Assembly (NCBI RefSeq): GCF_014205015.1 | Contig: NZ_JACHMO010000001.1 | Span: 8,432,001 to 8,496,000 of the forward strand | DNA length: 64,000 nucleotides | Direction: 5' to 3' | Origin: Saccharothrix ecbatanensis | GTDB lineage: Bacteria; Actinomycetota; Actinomycetes; Mycobacteriales; Pseudonocardiaceae | Notes under the pieces: model-generated | Told to the model about the DNA's origin: nothing | The model's database searches: none | The model's input: the letters and a program-made list of their open reading frames with translations, nothing else | Position numbers and translations under genes: made by a program | Part shown: piece after piece, positions 50,847-59,214 of the stretch | Position numbering within the stretch: the stretch's first letter is position 1 | Layout of the letters: the number at the start of each line of letters is the position of its first letter

Positions 50847-51228
50847 CGGCGAGCCTCCTCGGCGTCGTCACTCCGGGCTGCGGTCCGTTCGGGCTTTACC
50901 GCTCGACCGGACGGCGTAGTTCGAAGCGCCGGCGGACTGAGGGCTGGAGGTCGGGCGCACTGTGCGTGACCAGGGGGTTCGCAGTCGGGTGAACTATCTC
51001 AGCAATCGGGAGAATCCGGGGACGCCGGTTCTCCACCGGCTTCGCCCGAACCATGATGTCTGTGGCCAGATTAGACGTAATCGACTGCCAGGGGAACGGT
51101 TATTGATCTACCCACCGCTAGTCACCCGATACACCTCGTGACGAAGACGTGTTCTACTCGATAGCGCATCAACCGGACGGGCACCCCTCGGCTCGCCCGG
51201 CGAAGTCCTGCGTACTCAGGAGTACGAG
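50847..51228. promoter_or_regulatory. Divergent regulatory region between the ParB-like gene and the T4SS-like operon
   Basis: The 382 bp hold the promoters of both gene groups. GCCGGT-TCTCC-ACCGGC (51024-51040) is a perfect 6-bp inverted repeat. A palindrome at 51211-51226 covers the ribosome site of the first T4SS-like gene. The region between 51060 and 51170 is less G/C-rich than the surroundings, typical of promoters. No tandem centromere-like iterons are evident. Confidence 0.5.
51211..51226 (+). promoter_or_regulatory. Palindrome covering the ribosome site of the VirB2-like gene
   Basis: CGTACTC-AG-GAGTACG is a perfect 7-bp inverted repeat, three bases before the ATG at 51229, and it contains the GGAG-type ribosome site. 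In RNA it would form a hairpin hiding that site; in DNA it could be an operator. Confidence 0.6.
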
Positions 51229-51504
51229 ATGACCGCCATGACCCTGGTAACACTCGCCCAGCAGCAGCCGCCCACCCTGGGCACCGGCGGGTTGCGCCAG
51301 TGGATGCTCGACAACCTCGTCCCCCTGCTCTTGCTGACCGTCGCCGTCCTGCTGCTCTGGCTGGGTGGCGGCAAGGGCGACAACGCCGGGGTCATGCGCC
51401 GCCTGGGCGGCGTCATCATCGCGTTGGCGATCATCGGACTGGCCGTCGGCGGCAACGCGGGCGCCATCGGTTCGTGGATCGCCGGCCTGTTCACCGGCGG
51501 GTGA
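51229..51504 (+). CDS. VirB2-like small membrane protein of the T4SS-like cluster
   Basis: The 91-residue protein has two hydrophobic helices (LVPLLLLTVAVLLLWLGG and VIIALAIIGLAVGGNAGAIG) joined by a short basic loop. This is the size and layout of VirB2/TrbC-like components that insert in the membrane and form pilin or a pore. It is the first gene of the cluster and precedes the VirB3- and VirB4-like genes, which is the conventional order. No signal peptidase site of a cyclised pilin is clear. Confidence 0.55.
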   Translation: MTAMTLVTLAQQQPPTLGTGGLRQWMLDNLVPLLLLTVAVLLLWLGGGKGDNAGVMRRLGGVIIALAIIGLAVGGNAGAIGSWIAGLFTGG

Positions 51505-51507
51505 CCC

Positions 51508-51978
51508 TTGCGGGTACGCACTGACGACGAGGTCTACCGGGTCGACGCCGTCTGGCTCGGCCCGCCCAAAGCGACCTTCCCGTGGCGTGCGCGTTACGTC
51601 GCGTGGGGTGTCGGCATCGTGGTGTTCCTGCTGGTCACCGCTGTCCAGCGGCAGGTCGGCTTCGGTTTCGACATCATCAACACCGGCTGGGGCTTCGTGA
51701 TCACGATCGCCCTGACCAGGGTCATCTGCTCCCGGATCAGCCACGAGCGCCCGCTGTCGTCGGTCCTGACGATGTGGGGGCGCGAGCTGACCGCGCCACG
51801 CGAGACGACGTCGGGTCGTGGTGGCGCGTCCAGCGCCTCGCGGATCCGGATCAGCCCGCACCGCCCCCGTAAACGTCCCAAGGGGGCGAAACGCGCGAGC
51901 GCCGCCACCCGATCCCAGCACCGCGGGCAGCAAGACCGCCGTCAGAAGGAGGTGCGCGGTGTTCGGACGCCGGCGTGA
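51508..51978 (+). CDS. VirB3-like two-TM protein
   Basis: The 156-residue protein has two TM helices (YVAWGVGIVVFLLVTAV and IINTGWGFVITIALTRVIC) near its start and a basic C-terminal tail of about 50 residues rich in Arg, Lys and Ser. VirB3 proteins have this short two-TM form and often precede VirB4. A TTG at 51508 is the start, 3 bp after the VirB2-like stop. Its stop overlaps the VirB4-like coding region by 20 bp. Position, not sequence, gives the family name. Confidence 0.55.
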   Translation: MRVRTDDEVYRVDAVWLGPPKATFPWRARYVAWGVGIVVFLLVTAVQRQVGFGFDIINTGWGFVITIALTRVICSRISHERPLSSVLTMWGRELTAPRETTSGRGGASSASRIRISPHRPRKRPKGAKRASAATRSQHRGQQDRRQKEVRGVRTPA

Positions 51979-54820
51979 CCGTGACCGACGATCCGCTGCG
52001 CACGTGGCACAGCACGCCGCCGCCGCGCGCGACGACCGCAAGGTGTACAGCAAGCGTGGTCGCCGCCTCCCGGGCGAGCAGGCCGTGCCCAGCTACACAC
52101 CGTCGATCTCCGCCCGCAGCATCGACGGCCACCTGCTGCGCACCGGCCAGGAGGTCTACGCCTGGTACCGGCTCGCGCCGCAGCGCTGGTCGTTCCGGTC
52201 GGACTCGCAGCGGCAGGACCTGATCGCGGCGATCGCGGGCCAGTACGCCGAGTTGCAGGGCCGCTGGATGCACCTGCGCGTGACGACCCGCCCGTACCCG
52301 ATCCGGATGTGGGCCGAGGCGCACGTGCACAACGCCGTGCGCCGGCTGCCCGACACACCCGGCACGCTGAGCTTCGACGACTACATGGTCGGCGAGCAGC
52401 AGCAGCTGATGGGCCGGTCGATGGCGGAGAAAGAGGTCTACCTCGGCGTCCAGGTGCAGACCCGCAACATGATGGACCGCGCGGTCGAGCGCGCCGCCCC
52501 CGTGCTGCGCAAGGTCTTCCCGGACGCCGTGGACGCCGAACTCGTCGCCATCGAGTCGGAGATCGACCACCTCGACCAGGTGATCGGCTCCGCCGGTCTG
52601 GAGGGCCGCCCGGCCACGGCCGAGGAGATGTCCTGGCTGATGCACCGGTCGTGCTCGCTCGGACTCCCCGCGCCGCGCAACCTGCCGGCCGTCCCCGGTG
52701 CGCCGTGGGAACCCGAAGACCTGGCCAGCTTCACCGACGCGGCGGACTTCCACCAGGAGCCGTACTCGCCGACGGTCACGGTCCGCGGCCGCACCGGCTC
52801 GAACGCGGGCATCAAGCGGCACGTCGCGGTGCTCACCGTCGGCCTGATGCACGGTCTCCAGATCCCCGAGGTCGACGACCCGTGGATGCAGCGCTCGGAC
52901 CGGCTGCCTGCCTCCGTGGAGTGGTCCGCGCGGATTTACGTGCGGCGTCCCGAAGAGGTCGCGGGCGAGCTCCAGCGGCAGATGAGCAAGGTCCGCTCGC
53001 AGGTGCGGCACTACACCGACGAGCACGAGCTGGACCCGCCGCAGTCGTTGGCCCGCCAGGCGTCCCGGGTGCTGGAGATCGACGACGAGATGACGTCGGG
53101 CTTCACCGCGCTGGGCACACGGGTGCGCAGCTGGTGGCGTCTCGCGGTATCCGGGCCGACCGAGCGGGACGCGCTGCGCCTCGCCCAGGGCCTGCTCGAC
53201 CTCTACAAGCCGAAGGTGGCGATCGAGCACCCCGAGGCGCAGTACGCCATCGCCCGCGAGTTCATCCCCGGCGAGCCGCTGTCGTCGTCGGCCTACCTGC
53301 GGCGCGGCTCGGTGCTGTGGGCGGCGTCCGCCGTCCCGACCGCGACCGCCGAGGTGGGCGACCGGCGGGGCATCCTGCTGGGCGAGACGGTCACCGCGAC
53401 CCGCCGTCCGGTGGCGTGGGACCCGTGGATGGCGCAGGAGCTGCGCGACTCGTCCGGCCTGACCGCGATGGTCGCCGGGCTGGGCGCGGGCAAGTCGTTC
53501 CTCGGTGGCGGCATCGTCTACAAGACGCTCCGCGCCGGCGCGCACTGGACGCTGCTCGACCCGTCCGGTCCGCTGGCGGCGCTGTGCGAACTGCCCGAGC
53601 TGAAGCCGTACGCGCGGCCGATCAACCTGCTCAACGCGCAGGCGGGCATCCTCAACCCGTATCGCGTGGTGGCCGAGCCGCAGCTCGAGCACTTCATCGA
53701 CGAGGAGGACCCGGAACGGGCGTGGCGGCGTGAACGCGCGCTCGCCGCGGCCACCCGCCGTCGCCTCGTGCTGGACGTGCTGTCCGGCCTGCTGCCGTTC
53801 GAGGTGGCCAGGCTGCCGCAGACCCGGATCGTGCTGCTGCGCGCGGTCCGCACGGTCGGCGGCCGGCCCGACGCGCACCCCGGCCAGGTGTTCGAGGCGC
53901 TGCGGCGCGACGCTTCGGAGCACCACGAGCACGCCGTCGTGGTGGCCGACTTCCTGGACGAGATGCGGGAACGCATGTCGCTGCTCATCCCCGAGCAGGA
54001 CGCGGACCCGTACAACGAGGTGCGCGACGACCGCCTCACGGTGTTGACCATGGCCGGGCTGAACCTGCCGAAGGACAACGTCGGCCGCGAGCACTGGACG
54101 GACGCGGAAGCGCTCGGCGTGGAGATGCTGAACCTCGCCGCGTGGCTGACCCAGCGGTCGATCTACGAGCGGCCGAAGGACCTGCGCAAGGGCGTCTGGA
54201 TCGACGAGGCGTTCTTCCTGTCCGAAGTGCCGACCGGACGCGTGCTGATGAACCGCTTCGCCCGTGACTCGCGCAAGTGGAACGTCCGCGTGCTGCTGTC
54301 GTCGCAGATCCCGGCGGACTTCCTGAAGATCCAGGGCTTCGTCACGCTGCTCGACTCGGTGTTCGTCGGGCGGTTGGACGACGACTCGGCGCAGGCGGAC
54401 GCGTTGCGGCTGCTCAAGGTGCCGATCGGCGCGGGCTACGAGCAGGTCGTGGCGTCACTGGGCCGTCGTCCCGGCGGCGTCCGCACCAACCCCGAACGCG
54501 ACCGGGCGCCCCGCCAGTTCATCTTCGCGGACGGCGCGGGCGGCGTGGAGCGGATCCGGATCGACTTCTCCGGACCGCACCTGGAGCACCTGCGCAACGG
54601 CCTCGACACCACCCCGGACGCGTTGCGCGAGAGTGCGGAGTCGACCGACGTCGAGGTCTCCTCCCCGCCCCAGGACCCGTTCGCGTACGCCGAGCAGTAC
54701 AGCGACGAGTACGACGACGAGCTGGCCGCCGACCTGGAAGTCGGCCTGGCCGACGAACTGGTCGACTCGGCACCCGGCGAGGGAGGAAACCGCGCACCGG
54801 GCCGGGGAGGCGCGGCATGA
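51959..54820 (+). CDS. VirB4/TraC-like type IV secretion ATPase
   Basis: The 953-residue ATPase has Walker A GLGAGKSF (about residues 507-514), Walker B KGVWIDEAFFL (about 743) and the following FARDSRKWNVRVLLSSQIP (arginine finger/sensor region). A 450-residue N-terminal domain carries VirB4-like stretches such as YAWYRLAPQRW. It powers substrate transfer or pilus assembly at the membrane. GTG at 51959 has AAGGAGG upstream. It ends in an acidic tail rich in Asp and Glu. A 26-codon micro-ORF starts within its stop codon. Confidence 0.9.
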   Translation: MFGRRRDRDRRSAAHVAQHAAAARDDRKVYSKRGRRLPGEQAVPSYTPSISARSIDGHLLRTGQEVYAWYRLAPQRWSFRSDSQRQDLIAAIAGQYAELQGRWMHLRVTTRPYPIRMWAEAHVHNAVRRLPDTPGTLSFDDYMVGEQQQLMGRSMAEKEVYLGVQVQTRNMMDRAVERAAPVLRKVFPDAVDAELVAIESEIDHLDQVIGSAGLEGRPATAEEMSWLMHRSCSLGLPAPRNLPAVPGAPWEPEDLASFTDAADFHQEPYSPTVTVRGRTGSNAGIKRHVAVLTVGLMHGLQIPEVDDPWMQRSDRLPASVEWSARIYVRRPEEVAGELQRQMSKVRSQVRHYTDEHELDPPQSLARQASRVLEIDDEMTSGFTALGTRVRSWWRLAVSGPTERDALRLAQGLLDLYKPKVAIEHPEAQYAIAREFIPGEPLSSSAYLRRGSVLWAASAVPTATAEVGDRRGILLGETVTATRRPVAWDPWMAQELRDSSGLTAMVAGLGAGKSFLGGGIVYKTLRAGAHWTLLDPSGPLAALCELPELKPYARPINLLNAQAGILNPYRVVAEPQLEHFIDEEDPERAWRRERALAAATRRRLVLDVLSGLLPFEVARLPQTRIVLLRAVRTVGGRPDAHPGQVFEALRRDASEHHEHAVVVADFLDEMRERMSLLIPEQDADPYNEVRDDRLTVLTMAGLNLPKDNVGREHWTDAEALGVEMLNLAAWLTQRSIYERPKDLRKGVWIDEAFFLSEVPTGRVLMNRFARDSRKWNVRVLLSSQIPADFLKIQGFVTLLDSVFVGRLDDDSAQADALRLLKVPIGAGYEQVVASLGRRPGGVRTNPERDRAPRQFIFADGAGGVERIRIDFSGPHLEHLRNGLDTTPDALRESAESTDVEVSSPPQDPFAYAEQYSDEYDDELAADLEVGLADELVDSAPGEGGNRAPGRGGAA

Positions 54821-54897
54821 ACACGCTCGCGCGTGAATCGTTCACCACGGGGCACCGTGCGCTCGCCGCGCGGGGCCGTGGCGAGGTGCGCGCATGA
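54817..54897 (+). CDS. 26-residue coupled micro-ORF between VirB4-like and VirB6-like genes
   Basis: ATG at 54817 overlaps the VirB4-like stop (ATGA), and the stop at 54895-54897 overlaps the VirB6-like ATG (ATGA) at 54894. The peptide MNTLARESFTTGHRALAARG... is Arg/Ala-rich with no TM. Both couplings and a GGGGAGG upstream site suggest it is translated and passes ribosomes to the VirB6-like gene. Confidence 0.45.
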   Translation: MNTLARESFTTGHRALAARGRGEVRA

Positions 54898-56801
54898 GCA
54901 CGCTTTTTCTGGTGGCGCTGGTCGCCGTCGCGCTCTACGCGCGGCGGCGTTTCAGACGCGCTCAGGAAAGCGCGGTGGCGCACGGCAGACCGGGGCGGGC
55001 CCGGTGGCGCGCGATGGCCGTGGTGGTCGCGATCGTCGGCCTCCAGGCGGTCATCGGCGCGACGCCCGCGCAGGCCGCCCCTTGCGGTGAGGCGCCGAAC
55101 CCCGAACGGCCCGGCTCCGGCATGGTCGGCGCGATCGACCCGCCGATCGGCAACGGCATGCCGGGCACGCCGTACCTGACCCATGGCTACGCGGGCATGG
55201 TCTGGCACACCTACCAGGAGAAGTGCCTGATCCCCAACGCCACTCCGGTGCTCGACACCTGGATGGGCAACGAGCTGTTCAACGTCGGCAAGAACATCGT
55301 CGGCGCGACGAACGCCCTGCACTACACGGTCGTCGGCCAGGGACTGCTCCAGCCGCTCGACGAGGCGGTGAAGGAAGGCGTCCAGAAGGTCTACGACAAC
55401 GTCTACCTGCGCTGGTTCGGCCTGGTCGCGTTGATCCTCGCGGTGTTGATGTTCCGCCAGATCTGGCAGGGCGACCTGGCGTCGATCAGCAAACGCGGGC
55501 TGTGGGCGCTCGCCGCGATGTGGCTGGCGACGTCCACCCTGGCGCTGCCCCAGTTCTACGACCTCCTCGACAACACGCTGGTCACCAAGACGTCCGAGAT
55601 CCAGGCCGGTTTCATCGACCTGGACGACGGCCAGGACAACATCGACGTGCTGCCGTCCCGCCTGCACGACTCCGTCGTCTACCAGAGCTGGCTGCGCGGC
55701 GAGTTCGGCGCGCCCGAAGCGCCGCAGGCCACCGAGTTCGGCCCGAAGCTGCTGGCGGCGCAGGCGTGGACGGTGCAGGAACTGGGCGAGCACAAGGACG
55801 GCGACCAGGCCGCGCTCGACGCGAAGAAGGCCGAGTACAAGAACATCTACGCGCAGCTCGGCCCGACGAAGGGCTACTTCAGCGGTGAGGACGGCGGCCG
55901 GACCGGCGCCGGGTTCCTGTCGCTGCTGCAAGCCGTCGCGTTCTCGTTGTTCCAGCTGTTCGCCAAGGCCGCCGTGCTGCTGGCGCAGTTGCTGCTGCGG
56001 GTGCTCACGCTGGCCGGCCCGCTCATCGGCCTGGTCGCTTTGATCCACCACGACCTGCTGCGCAAGGTCGCTCGCGCGGCGGCCGTGACGGTGTTCAACG
56101 TGCTGCTGCTCGCGGCGTTGGCGGGCGTGCACGCGGTGCTGCTCCAGGCGATCTTCAACGCGACCGGGTTGTCGTTGCTGACGAGGACGCTGCTCGGGCT
56201 GATGCTGACGGTCGTCTGCTTCATGGTCGGCAAACCGCTGCGCCGGATGTGGCAGATGGTCGAGATGTCGATCGGCTCGGCGAGCAGCGCGCTGCCGATG
56301 CGCGGCGGGGTCCTGTCCAGGCTGCGCAAGAAGCAGGAAGGCGCGTCGCCGCAGGAGCAGTTCTGGGACACCGTGCGCGACACGGACCCGGACGGTCCGG
56401 CGGTGCCGCAGCGGGATCGGCGGCGGGTGCGGCCGGAGGCGGCCAATCCGGTCGCCGCCACGGCTCAGCGGTTGGACCGGGCGGGGAACAGCATGGGGGA
56501 GCTGGGCATGGGGGTCGGTCGGAACGGCGCCGCGGCGCTGCCCGTCGGTGCGCACGGTGGTCCGCAGGCGGCGTTGCCGTCCGGGCGGTCGCGGGTGGTC
56601 GACGTTTCGCCTGTCTCCGACCGGAGCTACGACCGGATGGACGACGCGGTGCTGGTGCCGTCGCGGACCAACGGGTTCGGCCGGGTCGCGGACGCCCAGG
56701 TGCTGCCGGGGCCGCGTCGGGCCGAGACGGAGGTCGTGGCGGGCCGCCAGGTCCACGTGATCTACCGGCCGTCACGCGGGCTTGAGGTCAGGGACAGCTG
56801 A
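54894..56801 (+). CDS. VirB6/TrbL-like polytopic membrane protein
   Basis: The 635-residue protein has a first TM at residues 3-15, a signal-like second segment ending AQA-AP near 61, and an extracytoplasmic loop of about 100 residues. Four to six TMs follow (LVALILAVLMFRQIW, LWALAAMWLATSTLALP, a long AKAAVLLAQLLLRVLTLAGP block, NVLLLAALAGVHAVLLQAI, LLGLMLTVVCFMVG). A basic, Arg/Pro-rich cytoplasmic tail of about 150 residues ends it. VirB6/TrbL proteins line the T4SS channel. It is translated by coupling to the 26-codon micro-ORF. Confidence 0.78.
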   Translation: MSTLFLVALVAVALYARRRFRRAQESAVAHGRPGRARWRAMAVVVAIVGLQAVIGATPAQAAPCGEAPNPERPGSGMVGAIDPPIGNGMPGTPYLTHGYAGMVWHTYQEKCLIPNATPVLDTWMGNELFNVGKNIVGATNALHYTVVGQGLLQPLDEAVKEGVQKVYDNVYLRWFGLVALILAVLMFRQIWQGDLASISKRGLWALAAMWLATSTLALPQFYDLLDNTLVTKTSEIQAGFIDLDDGQDNIDVLPSRLHDSVVYQSWLRGEFGAPEAPQATEFGPKLLAAQAWTVQELGEHKDGDQAALDAKKAEYKNIYAQLGPTKGYFSGEDGGRTGAGFLSLLQAVAFSLFQLFAKAAVLLAQLLLRVLTLAGPLIGLVALIHHDLLRKVARAAAVTVFNVLLLAALAGVHAVLLQAIFNATGLSLLTRTLLGLMLTVVCFMVGKPLRRMWQMVEMSIGSASSALPMRGGVLSRLRKKQEGASPQEQFWDTVRDTDPDGPAVPQRDRRRVRPEAANPVAATAQRLDRAGNSMGELGMGVGRNGAAALPVGAHGGPQAALPSGRSRVVDVSPVSDRSYDRMDDAVLVPSRTNGFGRVADAQVLPGPRRAETEVVAGRQVHVIYRPSRGLEVRDS

Positions 56802-57409
56802 TGCCGATCCGCACCAATCGCGGCCGGGCGGCCGTGTACCGACGCCTGTGGGGCTGGCCGTTGCGCTCGCCCAAGCACCTCGTGGCGACGATCGTCGGCG
56901 TGATCGTGGTGATCACCACGATCAGCGTCGTCATCCCGAACGCGGTCAAGCCGCGGTCCACCGGGAGCCAGGGCGCCACCACGTCGACCACGCAGACGAT
57001 CACCAGCGGTGGCAACCAGGTCGGCGTGCTGCCCTCCGCCACGGCCACGCCGCTGCCGACCAAGGCGCCGAGCCCCACCGCGGCGCCCCGCTCGGCTCCG
57101 GTGAACACGGAAGCCCAGGTGATCGCCGACATGTGGGTGGACGCCTTCGGCTCCTTCGAGCCGGGCAAGACCACCAAGGAGAAGTGGCTGGAAGGCCTCA
57201 AACCCCGCACGTCGGACGAGCTGTTCCCCCGATTGGCGTCGATCGAGCCGGCGAACGTGCCCGTGGTGATCGACCAGCCGGTCAAGGCGGTCAAGTCGTT
57301 CACCGATTCGGCGGAGTTCGAAGCGCAGCTCGAGGACGGCAAGCTCGTCGTGACCGTGGTGAAGCTCCCCGAGGGTTGGCGCGTGCACGAGTTCGACAAG
57401 GTGGGCTGA
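56801..57409 (+). CDS. VirB8/TcpC-like membrane-anchored protein
   Basis: The 202-residue protein has a cytoplasmic basic start, one TM (about residues 28-49, LVATIVGVIVVITTISVVIP), a Thr/Pro-rich linker of about 50 residues, and a 100-residue C-terminal domain. That domain (VIADMWVDAFGSFEPG, LEDGKLVVTVVKLPEGW) looks like the NTF2-like fold of VirB8/TcpC. It would be a core structural part of the secretion channel. The ATG overlaps the upstream gene's stop by one base (TGATG). The stop is one base before the next start. Confidence 0.65.
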   Translation: MPIRTNRGRAAVYRRLWGWPLRSPKHLVATIVGVIVVITTISVVIPNAVKPRSTGSQGATTSTTQTITSGGNQVGVLPSATATPLPTKAPSPTAAPRSAPVNTEAQVIADMWVDAFGSFEPGKTTKEKWLEGLKPRTSDELFPRLASIEPANVPVVIDQPVKAVKSFTDSAEFEAQLEDGKLVVTVVKLPEGWRVHEFDKVG

Positions 57410-57410
57410 C

Positions 57411-58412
57411 ATGCTGAAGATCGGACTCGTGGTCGTCGCGGTGGTGGCGGTGATCGTCGTCGCCGTGACCAACGGCGTCTCCACGGTGATCAACGAGAAC
57501 ACCCCGTCCGAGGAATCCGCCAACATCCGGATGGCGAGCTGCAACGCCTCGATCGGCCCGTGGTCGGCCGGCGGCGAGGAGAAGGGCCGCGGCGACGCGG
57601 AGCGACTCACCCAGGAGCAGCTGACCACCGTCGCCAACATCATCTCCATCGGCCGCCAGCGCGGGCTGCCGCCGCTCGCGTGGCAGATCGCCATCCAGGC
57701 GGGCATGACGGAATCAGGGCTGCGCAGCCTCGACTACGGCGACCGCGACTCGCTGGGCATCTTCCAGATGCGGCCGTCGATGGGCTGGGGCACACCCGAA
57801 GAGGTGAAGAACCCCGACTACGCGATCCGCAAGTTCTACGACGTGCTGCTCAAGCTCCCGAACTGGGAGGACCAGCGTCCCGGCGACTCGGCGCAGGACG
57901 TGGAGCGGTCCGCGTTCCCGGACCGGTACCACCGCTGGGAGGCCATGGCCGCCTTCCTGATCGGCAAGGAAGGCGACGTCAGCGACCCGGCCGGGTGCGG
58001 CGAGGGCGCGGGCGGCTACCTGCTGGCGTCGAACGCGGCGGGCAGCGCGATCGAGTTCATGAAGGAGCAGCTGGGCGAGCCGTACCTGTGGGGCGGCAAC
58101 GGCCCGGACCAGTGGGACTGCTCCGGCATCCTGGTCAAGGCCTTCGGCAAGGCCGGCGTGAAGATCCCGCGCGTGGCGAACGACCAGTACATGGCCGGTG
58201 GGGCGTTCCTGCCGGTGCGCGATGCCAAGGCCGGTGACCTGATCTTCTGGGCGACCAACCCGGCGAACCCGGTCACCGTGCACCACGTCGCCATGTACCT
58301 GGGCAACGACGAGTACATCCACGCGCCGCAAACGGGTGATGTGGTGAAGATCAGCAAGATCAACTGGGAGTATCACGAGTTGATGCCGCTGGCCGTCCGG
58401 CCGGGCGTGTAG
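57411..58412 (+). CDS. NlpC/P60 and lytic transglycosylase-like peptidoglycan hydrolase (VirB1-like)
   Basis: The 333-residue protein has an N-terminal TM (residues 2-20). A lysozyme-like segment follows with a putative catalytic Glu in GMTESGLRSLDYGDRDSLGI (about 102-121). The C-terminal NlpC/P60 domain has Cys in WDCSGILVK (about 239), His in VHHVAMYLG and a third His in YIHAPQTG. Such bifunctional enzymes cut peptidoglycan to let a secretion channel pass in Gram-positive T4SS and are the VirB1 equivalents. It lies 1 bp after the VirB8-like gene. Confidence 0.85.
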   Translation: MLKIGLVVVAVVAVIVVAVTNGVSTVINENTPSEESANIRMASCNASIGPWSAGGEEKGRGDAERLTQEQLTTVANIISIGRQRGLPPLAWQIAIQAGMTESGLRSLDYGDRDSLGIFQMRPSMGWGTPEEVKNPDYAIRKFYDVLLKLPNWEDQRPGDSAQDVERSAFPDRYHRWEAMAAFLIGKEGDVSDPAGCGEGAGGYLLASNAAGSAIEFMKEQLGEPYLWGGNGPDQWDCSGILVKAFGKAGVKIPRVANDQYMAGGAFLPVRDAKAGDLIFWATNPANPVTVHHVAMYLGNDEYIHAPQTGDVVKISKINWEYHELMPLAVRPGV

Positions 58413-58424
58413 GGAGGCACGACG

Positions 58425-58967
58425 GTGTTCAACCACGAACCCATCCAGCGACCGTCAGGGCCGCCCGCGTCGAGCACGCCGACGCGGGACTACCTGAACA
58501 CCAGGCCGCCGGGCACCAACCAGGCGTACGCGGTGCTGCCGCGGTCGCTGGTCGAGGCGATGCCGCTGCCCTGGCAGCAGCAGATGGCGCATTTACTGGC
58601 CGACTTCCACCGCACGTACGCGCACCTCGACTGGCCGGTGTACCGGGTGGTGCCGTCCCGGATGGAACGCCTGGTCGACCTGGACGAGGAGCAGCTGGCC
58701 GAGGTCGGCGCGATCGCGGAGATCGACGCGGACGGCGAGCTGGTGTACCGGGACCGCTCCGGCGCGCTGATCACCGACCCGGAGCACCAGACCGTGCTGG
58801 TGTCGGTGCTCGACCCGATCCCGGGCGACCTCGCCAACGCCAACCAGAACACCCCGCCGCGCGGTTTCCCGCAGCCGCCGGTGGTGCCGCAGCCGTCGTA
58901 CCCCCAGTCGGGCCCCCTCCCGGTGCAAGCACCGCCCGGTCAGGCGCCTCAGCCACCCCGGTGGTGA
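58425..58967 (+). CDS. Hypothetical protein of the T4SS-like cluster
   Basis: I do not recognise this 180-residue protein. It has a proline-rich start, a folded middle of about 100 residues (VLPRSLVEAMPLPWQQQMAH, LDWPVYRVVPSRMERL, IDADGELVYRDRSG) and a Pro/Gln-rich tail. There is no TM or signal peptide. It follows the hydrolase gene by 12 bp with a GGAGG-type site before its GTG start, so it probably belongs to the same transcript and may be cytoplasmic at the channel base. Confidence 0.6.
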   Translation: MFNHEPIQRPSGPPASSTPTRDYLNTRPPGTNQAYAVLPRSLVEAMPLPWQQQMAHLLADFHRTYAHLDWPVYRVVPSRMERLVDLDEEQLAEVGAIAEIDADGELVYRDRSGALITDPEHQTVLVSVLDPIPGDLANANQNTPPRGFPQPPVVPQPSYPQSGPLPVQAPPGQAPQPPRW

Positions 58968-59004
58968 ACATGACATGCGCTCCGGCGCATGGAAACCTGG
59001 GGGC

Positions 59005-59193
59005 ATGGCTTCTGATCCGAACGCTTGGTACTACTGCCTGACCCACCAGACGGTCGAGCACGGTGTGGGCTGCCGGGGCGGGGACCGGATGGGCCCCTAC
59101 CCGGACGAGGCCACTGCCCAGCACGCGCTGGACCTGGCGCGGCAGCGGACGAGAACCGAGGACGAAGCCGATACGGACTGGGACGAGCGCTGA
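59005..59193 (+). CDS. Small SPOR-like protein
   Basis: This 62-residue protein begins WYYCLTHQTVEHGVGC and contains MGPYPDEATAQHALDLARQR, the pattern of short SPOR-like proteins found upstream of RNB ribonucleases in actinobacteria. Two cysteines in the start (C and GCRGG) may bind metal or pair. Function is unknown. ATG at 59005 follows GGGGG. It runs 12-21 bp before the RNB gene and is likely co-transcribed with it. Confidence 0.72.
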   Translation: MASDPNAWYYCLTHQTVEHGVGCRGGDRMGPYPDEATAQHALDLARQRTRTEDEADTDWDER

Positions 59194-59214
59194 GGCCGGC
59201 CTAGGGTGCAGCAC

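Noticed and set aside
50502..58967. Integrative conjugative element
   Set aside because: No integrase, relaxase, coupling protein or direct att-like repeats were found, and base composition matches the flanks; called T4SS-like cluster only.
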